The notes below the pieces were generated by a model. That model was not told the DNA's origin. It did no database searches and saw only the letters and a list, made by a program, of their open reading frames with translations. Of a DNA stretch of 7,333 nt, positions 1-5,111 are shown in pieces. The stretch spans positions 1-7,333 of the forward strand of contig DYOT01000060.1 of the NCBI GenBank assembly GCA_020720345.1, written 5' to 3'. Position 1 is the first letter of the stretch; every line of letters starts with the position of its first letter. The DNA comes from Candidatus Caenarcanum sp. Lineage in GTDB: Bacteria; Cyanobacteriota; Vampirovibrionia; Gastranaerophilales; UBA9971. The translations under genes and the position numbers were made by a program.

Positions 1-32
1 CAATATAAAAAAATTTTCTGTTAACAAAATTA

Positions 33-41
33 TGCTATATT
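33..41 (+). promoter_or_regulatory. Possible extended -10 promoter of the M20 peptidase gene
   Basis: TGC followed by TATATT reads as an extended -10 element (TGnTATAAT type) 29 bases before the start codon. No good -35 hexamer lies at the usual distance, which extended -10 promoters can tolerate. The region is very AT-rich, so chance matches are likely. An AAGG Shine-Dalgarno-like stretch at 58-61 lies about nine bases before the ATG at 71 and supports that start. Confidence 0.35.
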
Positions 42-70
42 TATTTTGCATATTAATAAGGTAAAAAAAG

Positions 71-1480
71 ATGAATCTTGAAGAAATCAAGTCAAATTAT
101 AAGCTTATAGATCTTTTTGTGGAATTATGCAAAATCCCATCACCCTCGCTTAAAGAAGATAATTTATCTCAAAAAATCCTTGAATATTTTGGCAAGTACT
201 CGATTGAAGCCGGATATGACGATTATAAAAATATAATTGCAAAAATCCCCGCTTCAAAGGGCTACGAAGATACCCCCAGTCTTTTGCTTTCTGCGCATAT
301 GGACGTTGTAGGGGGTTCTGAAGAAGTTAATATAAGGCTTTCTGAAGACGGTAAATTCATTGAAACTGACAAAACCCGCACACTGGGCGCTGATAACAAA
401 GCAGGCGTAGCCGCCATTCTTGATTTAGCAATAAATCTTGTAAGGACTGAGATTGCCGCGTCGGCAGCAAAACTGCACAATAAGGAGACGAAGCATGAAT
501 CGGGTACTGAACTACGTGCGTTAGCACCTCCTCGCAATGACAATTCTATTATACCGCACGGAGAAATTGAAATAACTTTCACCCGTGATGAAGAAAATGG
601 AATGTCCGGCGCTCATAATCTCGACACTTCAAAATTAAAATCAAAATACGCCGTTATAGCTGATGGAGAGCATCTTGGGGAACTTAACTGCGAAGGTGCA
701 GGTTTCACTAACCTCTATATTAAAGTTTCAGGCGGCAAAGGCGGACATTCAGGGATTAATATTCACGATAAAACCAGAATCAGCGCAATAAAAGTGTTAA
801 CAGAGCTTGATTCTCAAATTCCGCAGGGAGTGTTTAAGCAAGGCGAAAAAGGCGTGATAACTTCCATAAACGCCGGCGCAATTTGCGGAGGAGCCGCCAA
901 TACCTATCTTGCAGAATCTTTTAAAGAAATTTATGCTCAGGAAAAAGATATTAATATTCCAAACAAATACAACGCAAAAAATATTATTGATTCCATAAAT
1001 AAAAATTCCGCCCTTAATATAATTTCATCCGAAGCCCAAATCTCATATTCTTTAAGAAGTTCGGAGCCTGAAAACGAAGAAGAATTATTAAATATCATTA
1101 AAAATCTGGTCGAAAAGACAAATGCAAAATATGCGGGACTTATAAACATTAACCTTGAAATTAAAAAACACCTTAAGCCGTTTGTAAAAAATCCTGATAT
1201 TTTTCTGACCGACACAATAATAAAAGCAGGGGCAAAGCAGGGGCTTGATATAAAGGCAGGTTCATTCCATGCCGGAGCGGAAACCCATATATTTGCCAAC
1301 GAAAAGAAAAACTCTTCAGGAGAAGTCTTTAATCCTGTCATAATAGGTCTTGCAAACCTCGAAAACATTCATTCTTCTAATGAAAAACTGGACTGGGAAA
1401 GTTTTTTAACAGGCAGAAAATGGCTTGAGGAAATTGTTTCTACTTTTGCAGCAGAATTTCAGTTGCCATCCCGCACTTAA
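71..1480 (+). CDS. M20-family metallopeptidase (PepT/PepD-like di- or tripeptidase) with an in-frame repeat insertion
   Basis: Predicted cytoplasmic dizinc exopeptidase releasing amino acids from small peptides. Motifs appear in family order: SAHMDVV (H76 metal ligand, D78 catalytic), LGADNKAG (D108 bridging ligand), TRDEENG (E174 general base, E175 ligand), ADGE (D198 ligand), GGKGGHSG (H226, dimerisation-domain region) and a final IHSSNE (H434 ligand). The GGHSGxxIH and FHAGAE stretches lean toward PepD-type dipeptidases, while the overall shape also fits peptidase T-like proteins, so substrate is left open. At 469 residues it is longer than compact PepT-like members (about 370). Residues 127-157 are encoded by an interspersed repeat (449-541). 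Deleting them joins NLVRT to NSIIPHGEIEI and restores near-normal D108-to-E174 spacing. The last residues (about 465-469) and the stop lie in a second palindromic repeat. Start: ATG with AAGG upstream. All catalytic residues are intact, so the enzyme is probably functional. Confidence 0.9.
   Translation: MNLEEIKSNYKLIDLFVELCKIPSPSLKEDNLSQKILEYFGKYSIEAGYDDYKNIIAKIPASKGYEDTPSLLLSAHMDVVGGSEEVNIRLSEDGKFIETDKTRTLGADNKAGVAAILDLAINLVRTEIAASAAKLHNKETKHESGTELRALAPPRNDNSIIPHGEIEITFTRDEENGMSGAHNLDTSKLKSKYAVIADGEHLGELNCEGAGFTNLYIKVSGGKGGHSGINIHDKTRISAIKVLTELDSQIPQGVFKQGEKGVITSINAGAICGGAANTYLAESFKEIYAQEKDINIPNKYNAKNIIDSINKNSALNIISSEAQISYSLRSSEPENEEELLNIIKNLVEKTNAKYAGLININLEIKKHLKPFVKNPDIFLTDTIIKAGAKQGLDIKAGSFHAGAETHIFANEKKNSSGEVFNPVIIGLANLENIHSSNEKLDWESFLTGRKWLEEIVSTFAAEFQLPSRT
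449..541 (-). repeat. Interspersed palindromic element copy E1, in frame inside the peptidase gene
   Basis: Read on the minus strand, the element starts GTCATTGCGAG (541-531), passes the shared core (529-511) and ends in GCAATCTC (456-449). It aligns with the intergenic copy at 7141-7235: 34 of 36 bases match at the GTCATTGCGAG end (506-541 against 7141-7176), and a second block at 463-484 matches 7202-7225. Between them the copies diverge. Two small hairpins are present: GTGC-GTTA-GCAC (517-528) and GCAG-CAAAA-CTGC (464-476). The length is 93 bases, exactly 31 codons, with no stop in the gene's frame. Its G+C is 49 of 93 by hand count, visibly higher than the host gene. No target-site duplication is evident. 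Confidence 0.85.
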
Positions 1481-1488
1481 TGCGGGAT
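1468..1488. repeat. Palindromic repeat overlapping the peptidase stop codon
   Basis: ATCCCGCA, loop CTTAA, TGCGGGAT form a perfect 8-bp G+C-rich stem. The stop codon TAA (1478-1480) sits in the loop, and the 5' arm encodes the last residues of the peptidase. It resembles the widespread ATCCCGC...GCGGGAT intergenic repeats of many bacteria. A T-rich stretch begins only about 15 bases after the stem, so it is not a canonical intrinsic terminator, although it could stabilise the mRNA 3' end. Confidence 0.7.
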
Positions 1489-1612
1489 CTATCCAGTAAG
1501 GTATTTTTGTTTTATATTTTGCAGGTTTTTTGATAAAATATATTTCGATATACCCCAAGAGCCTACTCAACAGAAGAATATAAAAATGCTTCAGAAAGTG
1601 ATTTCCTTTATT

Positions 1613-1640
1613 TTGAATAAAACGTGTACTTAAATATAAA
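1613..1640 (+). promoter_or_regulatory. Possible promoter of the radical SAM gene
   Basis: TTGAAT (1613-1618), a 16-base spacer and TATAAA (1635-1640) resemble a sigma-70 promoter. The predicted transcription start would fall only a few bases before the ATG at 1651. No Shine-Dalgarno sequence is visible, so the message may be nearly leaderless. The surrounding 1481-1650 gap otherwise shows only the peptidase-end palindrome and AT-rich sequence. Confidence 0.35.
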
Positions 1641-1650
1641 AGCTTAAAAA

Positions 1651-2697
1651 ATGAACTGTGATTTTTCAAATATAAAAGCAATTCTTTGGGAAAAGAAAGA
1701 AAACAACTATGTCCAGTGCAATATCTGCCATAACAGATGCATAATTGCACCGGGGAATATTTCCCGATGCCTGTCGAGGAAAAACGTCGACGGCGAAATG
1801 CAGCTGCATACTTTTGGAATTGTTTCCTCGCTTGCGGATGACCCGATAGAAAAAAAGCCTCTTTATCATTTTCATCCGGGGACAAGGGTTTTTTCTGTAG
1901 GCGGATGGGGCTGTAATTTCAGCTGCCTTCACTGCCAGAACTGGAATATCTCGCAAATTCCAAAAGAAGAAGTTGAAAAAATAATTAAAGCACAGATAGG
2001 GACAGGGGCAGAATGCGTAACACCTCAAATGCTTGTAGAATTGACAGAAAAACATAACTGTCAGGGACTTGCATGGACTTATAACGAACCGACAATCTGG
2101 CTTGAATACACTATAGAATCTGCAAAACTGGCAAAAGAAAAAGACTTATATACTGTCTATGTAACCAACGGATATATTACACCGGAAGCACTTGATATAA
2201 TTTCTCCTTATCTTGACGCTTTTCGAGTTGATTTAAAAAGCTATGACGATGAATTTTACCGCAATATCTGCGGGGTAAAAGATGCCCGAGGAGTTTTTGA
2301 ATCAACAATCCATGCCAAAAAACTCGGTATGCATATAGAAACAGTAACAAATATTATTCCGACTCATAACGACAGTGATGAAACATTGAAAAATCTTGCC
2401 TCATGGATTGTGAAAAATCTAGGAGAAGATACCCCATGGCATGTTACAAGATTTTTCCCGTATTGTAAGTTACAGGATTTGCCGCCAACCCCTTTGGAAA
2501 CACTTGAAAAAGCTGTCAAAATCGGCAGGGAAGCCGGATTAAATTTTATTTATATGGGTAATATAAGCGGAGAATCAGACACAATTTGTCCAAATTGCGG
2601 AAAGCTTGCAATTAAAAGAAATCACAAGACTGCCGTTGATATAAATACCAACGGCAGTTGTAAATCTTGCGGTAAAAACCTTAATGTTGTTTTATAA
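1651..2697 (+). CDS. amrS: AmmeMemoRadiSam-system radical SAM enzyme (AmrS-type)
   Basis: Radical SAM protein of the group found with AMMECR1-domain and Memo-like proteins; the system's reaction is not established to my knowledge. The [4Fe-4S]/SAM motif is GWGCNFSCLHCQNW with C88, C92 and C95 (CxxxCxxC). An N-terminal cysteine cluster (C23, C26, C30, C40) precedes DDPIEKKPLYHFHPG, a characteristic stretch of this family. TYNEPTIW (143-150) and VDLKSYDD (193-200) follow in the barrel. The C-terminus is a ribbon-like metal site with CPNC (313-316) and CKSC (337-340). The 348-residue length is normal. The N-terminal cysteines require a start upstream of them, which supports the ATG at 1651 despite no clear ribosome binding site. 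It is transcribed alone here, with neither AMMECR1 nor Memo partner in the window. A 10-bp inverted repeat lies in its last codons. It converges on the next gene with a 19-base gap. Confidence 0.88.
   Translation: MNCDFSNIKAILWEKKENNYVQCNICHNRCIIAPGNISRCLSRKNVDGEMQLHTFGIVSSLADDPIEKKPLYHFHPGTRVFSVGGWGCNFSCLHCQNWNISQIPKEEVEKIIKAQIGTGAECVTPQMLVELTEKHNCQGLAWTYNEPTIWLEYTIESAKLAKEKDLYTVYVTNGYITPEALDIISPYLDAFRVDLKSYDDEFYRNICGVKDARGVFESTIHAKKLGMHIETVTNIIPTHNDSDETLKNLASWIVKNLGEDTPWHVTRFFPYCKLQDLPPTPLETLEKAVKIGREAGLNFIYMGNISGESDTICPNCGKLAIKRNHKTAVDINTNGSCKSCGKNLNVVL
2629..2658. repeat. Perfect inverted repeat inside the 3' end of the radical SAM gene
   Basis: ACTGCCGTTG (2629-2638) and CAACGGCAGT (2649-2658) are exact reverse complements around a 10-base AT-rich loop. 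The repeat ends 36 bases before the stop and encodes the linker before the last two cysteines. No T-run follows, so it is not a standard terminator. Confidence 0.7.
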
Positions 2698-2716
2698 AAA
2701 TTGAATTACTTAAACA

Positions 2717-3175
2717 CTAGGCACGTACAGCCATTACATTTCCAATTTCTTCTGTGGCTGGCCGGACAACTTCCTCTGCAGACTTTTTGCCTATGTTTAT
2801 TGGAATAACTTTTTCAGCAGACACTGCCGCTTCTTCTAGGGCAAGAGCTTTTTGACCTTCTGCCATCAACTTTTTAACAGACCTTAAAGGCATAAAACTA
2901 TTTAATTTTACCTGTTGCCAAACCTGAGCAGCAGGATCTGTCATACTTTTAAATTGGGCAGCTATATATTGCGCAAAACCATTGTTTTTGAACTTAACAG
3001 CAACATCTTTTCCACCATTAGCAGATTCTTTTGCAAAATAATCTTTAATTTTTCCAAATTGTTTTCTGTTTATCCAAGGGCTGTATTTTAGTACGCTTAA
3101 ACTATTTTCTGAAACTTGTAAACCAGAAAAGCTGGCTTGATTTTTTCCGTTACCTGATTGAATACCGTTTAACAT
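2717..3175 (-). CDS. Hypothetical protein, 152 residues, lineage-type orphan
   Basis: I do not recognise a family. The product is soluble-looking, lysine- and alanine-rich, with no signal peptide or membrane segment. It starts with a polar, glycine/asparagine-rich leader and ASFSGL (residues 14-19). A segment with aromatic and basic residues follows (YSPWINRKQFGKIKDYF, about 31-47), then predicted mainly helical sequence (about 68-130) and a charged tail. A GAGAGG Shine-Dalgarno about eight bases before the ATG supports both the gene and its start. A short inverted repeat, TGAAGT...ACTTCA (3225-3245), lies in its likely 5' leader. It ends 19 bases from the convergent radical SAM gene, with no obvious terminator between them. 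The ASFSGL leader recalls N-termini I associate with small proteins of Gastranaerophilales, but this is an impression and not evidence of function. Confidence 0.75.
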   Translation of the reverse strand: MLNGIQSGNGKNQASFSGLQVSENSLSVLKYSPWINRKQFGKIKDYFAKESANGGKDVAVKFKNNGFAQYIAAQFKSMTDPAAQVWQQVKLNSFMPLRSVKKLMAEGQKALALEEAAVSAEKVIPINIGKKSAEEVVRPATEEIGNVMAVRA

Positions 3176-3505
3176 GTTAATAGACCTCTCTTTCTTTTTC
3201 CTAAACTAACCATATACTTATCCCTGAAGTTATTCTTTCACTTCATCAATTATTCGTCTAACAATTTAAAATAAATTTATTTTTTGATACACATTTCCCC
3301 ACTTTACGGAGTATATATTATAAAATTATTTTTGTAAAGTATTATAACTAAAAATCAAATAATAGGTGGAATTCTCTATTCCATACCAAGTATATCTTTT
3401 TTAGTAAATTTTGTAAAGTATTATTAAGCCAATCTTGGAGCAAAGTAGAAATTTCAACTTTTACATCACCTGCTTCGCGGGCAAAGCCAAAAAATCTGTA
3501 AAAAT
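3176..3505. other. Gene-free AT-rich region between the orphan gene and tRNA-Lys
   Basis: No convincing coding sequence is seen on either strand. The part next to 3175 holds the orphan gene's leader and ribosome binding site. A 16-base exact direct repeat, TTTTGTAAAGTATTAT, occurs at 3330-3345 and 3409-3424, 79 bases apart. On the minus strand TATAAT matches occur at 3341-3346 and 3317-3322, but neither has a -35 at a proper distance, so the promoter of the 152-residue gene is unresolved. The stretch at 3466-3487 is locally G+C-richer but shows no recognised structure. Confidence 0.5.
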
Positions 3506-3527
3506 AAAAAGGGCTGAAACCCTTTTT
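3506..3527 (-). terminator. Intrinsic terminator after tRNA-Lys (bidirectional sequence)
   Basis: The stem AAAAAGGG (3506-3513) pairs with CCCTTTTT (3520-3527) around a six-base loop, with T-rich sequence after the stem on the minus strand (3505 downward). It begins 10 bases past the tRNA 3' end. The plus-strand reading also has a T-run, so it could terminate transcription from either side. Confidence 0.75.
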
Positions 3528-3537
3528 TTATAAAGTA

Positions 3538-3610
3538 TGCGCTATCCGCGATTCGAACGCGGGACCTCTCCCTTAAAAGGGGATTGCTCTACCGGCTGAG
3601 CTAATAGCGC
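3538..3610 (-). tRNA. tRNA-Lys (anticodon UUU)
   Basis: Complete 73-base cloverleaf on the minus strand. The 7-bp acceptor stem GCGCTAT/ATAGCGC is perfect. The D arm is GCTC/GAGC with loop AGCCGGTA. The anticodon arm ATCCC/GGGAG has loop CTTTTAA, giving anticodon TTT, with an A-G mismatch at the top of the stem. The variable loop is AGGTC, and the T arm is CCGCG/CGCGG with loop TTCGAAT. The discriminator base is A and the CCA end is not encoded. It decodes AAA/AAG lysine codons, which are frequent in this AT-rich sequence. A terminator follows immediately. Confidence 0.97.
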
Positions 3611-3698
3611 ATTTTTATATTCAAATTATCAATAGGAAGCCAATTTTTTAATTTATTTTCAATTAAACAAATGCTTAAGTGTGCCTCTCTGCATGAAT

Positions 3699-3727
3699 AA
3701 AGTATCAAGAGCAAAATTCTAAGTCAA
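3699..3727 (-). promoter_or_regulatory. Possible promoter for tRNA-Lys
   Basis: On the minus strand TTGACT (3727-3722), a 17-base spacer and TACTTT (3704-3699) lie just past the purA stop. The -35 is near consensus and the -10 is weak. Transcription would begin near 3692, giving a leader of roughly 80 bases before the tRNA. A closer alternative, TTGGCT (3643-3638), lacks a suitably placed -10. Read-through from purA is also possible. Confidence 0.4.
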
Positions 3728-3732
3728 GTAAA

Positions 3733-5019
3733 TTATAACGGACTGTTTAAAATAATTGTCTGCTCTCTGTTTGCACCTACGCTTATGATAGAAATCTGCA
3801 CACCAACAATTTCTTCAAGCCTTTTTACATATTTTTTTGCATTTGCAGGGAGATCATCATAATTTTTGATATGTGAAATATTTTGATTCCAACCGTCCAT
3901 CGTTTCGTAAATCGGCTGTAAATGCTTATGAATACTTGTGCTTGACGGATAAAAATCATAAATTCTACCATTGCGTTTGTCTTCATACCCAACGCAAATT
4001 TTAATTTCATCAAAAGTATCAAATACATCGAGTTTAGTCAGTGCAATATCAGTTAATCCGTTTAAAATAGTGCTGTATTTTGCAATTACCGCATCAAACC
4101 AGCCGCATCTTCTTTTTCTACCGGTAGTTGTGCCAATTTCCACGCCTATTTGCTGAAGCTTTACCCCTGTTTCATCCATAAGTTCGGTTATAAAAGGACC
4201 TTCTCCAACTCTTGTAATGTATGCCTTAAACACCCCAACGACCTTATTTATATAAGTCGGACCCACTCCGCCGCCCGTACAGGCTCCTCCGGCAATGGGA
4301 CTTGAGCTTGTTACATAAGGGTATGTTCCGTGGTCAATGTCAAGCATTGTTCCCTGCGCTCCCTCAAAAAGAATGTTTTTTCTTTCATGTAGCGCCTGTC
4401 TGATAATTTCTGTAGCATCTTTGACATATGGAGATAAAATTTCCGCATATTTTCTGCATAATTCAACGATTTCACTTTTTGTGTAAGGCTCATATCCATA
4501 ATATTCAAGCAGTGCGTTTTTTGAAGGAAGCACTGTGTCAAGCTTTCGACTCAATATCTCATCGTCAAAAAGATCTTCAACTCTTATGCCAGTTCTATCA
4601 ATTTTATCAACATAAGTAGGACCGATTCCCTTTTTAGTTGTGCCTATTTTCTTTTCTCCAAGAGCATTCTCGCTTAATTCATCTATATTTAGATGATACG
4701 GTAAAGTTATATGCGCAATATTGCTGACATTTAAGCTTGAAACATCAATTCCTTTTTCTTTTAATCCATTAACTTCATCATTAAAAACTTCGGGATTAAT
4801 TACAGTTCCGCTGCCAATAACGCAAGTTTTACCTTTATAAAGTATTCCCGAAGGAACAAGATGAAATTTATATGTATGTTCACCGGTAACTACAGTATGT
4901 CCGGCATTGCACCCGCCCTGATATCTAATTATCAAATCAGCTTTTTCCGAGAGAAGGTCAATTATTTTAGCTTTTCCTTCGTCTCCCCACTGTGCACCAA
5001 CCACAACTACATTGGTCAA
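3733..5019 (-). CDS. purA: Adenylosuccinate synthetase PurA
   Basis: Catalyses IMP + aspartate + GTP to adenylosuccinate + GDP + phosphate, the first committed step from IMP to AMP, in the cytoplasm. Family signatures are complete: AQWGDEGKAK (9-18, catalytic D13), GCNAGHTV (36-43, catalytic H41), GTTKKGIGPTY (126-136, IMP binding), FEGAQGTMLDIDHGTYP (218-234), TTGRKRRCGWFD (298-309, aspartate-binding and arginine-rich loop) and TKLD (328-331, guanine recognition). The 428-residue length is typical. The start is TTG at 5019, chosen because it gives the normal N-terminus and has a strong GAGGAG ribosome binding site. Minor departures from the commonest motifs (GKAK instead of GKGK) do not touch catalytic residues. 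A near-consensus promoter in the 92-base gap after lpdA suggests independent transcription. Confidence 0.98.
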   Translation of the reverse strand: MTNVVVVGAQWGDEGKAKIIDLLSEKADLIIRYQGGCNAGHTVVTGEHTYKFHLVPSGILYKGKTCVIGSGTVINPEVFNDEVNGLKEKGIDVSSLNVSNIAHITLPYHLNIDELSENALGEKKIGTTKKGIGPTYVDKIDRTGIRVEDLFDDEILSRKLDTVLPSKNALLEYYGYEPYTKSEIVELCRKYAEILSPYVKDATEIIRQALHERKNILFEGAQGTMLDIDHGTYPYVTSSSPIAGGACTGGGVGPTYINKVVGVFKAYITRVGEGPFITELMDETGVKLQQIGVEIGTTTGRKRRCGWFDAVIAKYSTILNGLTDIALTKLDVFDTFDEIKICVGYEDKRNGRIYDFYPSSTSIHKHLQPIYETMDGWNQNISHIKNYDDLPANAKKYVKRLEEIVGVQISIISVGANREQTIILNSPL

Positions 5020-5034
5020 TGTTTTTCTCCTCTT
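5017..5034 (-). promoter_or_regulatory. purA ribosome binding site and TTG start
   Basis: On the minus strand AAGAGGAG (5034-5027) lies seven bases before the TTG at 5019-5017. There is no in-frame ATG at the position where the conserved PurA N-terminus begins. The Shine-Dalgarno therefore decides the start, and a TTG start may keep translation moderate. Confidence 0.8.
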
Positions 5035-5058
5035 TTTTAGTAATAAAGACCAACCTGT

Positions 5059-5087
5059 AGTATAAGCAAACCAAAATTTGCGGTCAA
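5059..5087 (-). promoter_or_regulatory. Sigma-70-type promoter of purA
   Basis: TTGACC (5087-5082), a spacer of exactly 17 bases and TATACT (5064-5059) match five of six consensus bases in each box. Transcription would start near 5052, leaving a leader of about 33 bases before the TTG start. This is the best promoter match in the window. Confidence 0.7.
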
Positions 5088-5092
5088 ATTTT
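5073..5092. promoter_or_regulatory. Palindrome over the purA -35 box, possible operator
   Basis: AAAATTTGACCGCAAATTTT on the minus strand is an 8-bp perfect inverted repeat around ACCG that contains the whole -35 hexamer. The placement would let a dimeric regulator block polymerase. It could instead be a chance AT-rich palindrome or a weak RNA hairpin at the end of the lpdA transcript. No regulator is identified. Confidence 0.4.
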
Positions 5093-5111
5093 TATAAAAA
5101 CAGAGTAAAAA

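Noticed and set aside
905..1024. Residues 279-318 of the peptidase look like a second insertion compared with short PepT-like proteins
   Set aside because: No similarity to the repeat elements and no palindromic ends. PepD-type M20 members also have a long segment here, so it is more likely a subfamily feature.
937..1368. Minus-strand open frame of 143 codons inside the peptidase gene
   Set aside because: Lies wholly antisense to a gene with intact catalytic motifs; shadow frame.
1586..1633. 15-codon plus-strand open frame upstream of the radical SAM gene
   Set aside because: Very short, no good ribosome binding site, and no recognisable leader-peptide composition.
1406..1885. Long minus-strand open frame of 159 codons
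   Set aside because: It spans the ends of two well-supported plus-strand genes, has no ribosome binding site or family-like motifs, and its composition looks like antisense of coding sequence.
3330..3424. 16-base direct repeat considered as attachment sites flanking an insertion
   Set aside because: The enclosed 63 bases hold no gene and the tRNA is not interrupted; in AT-rich intergenic DNA this is weak evidence.
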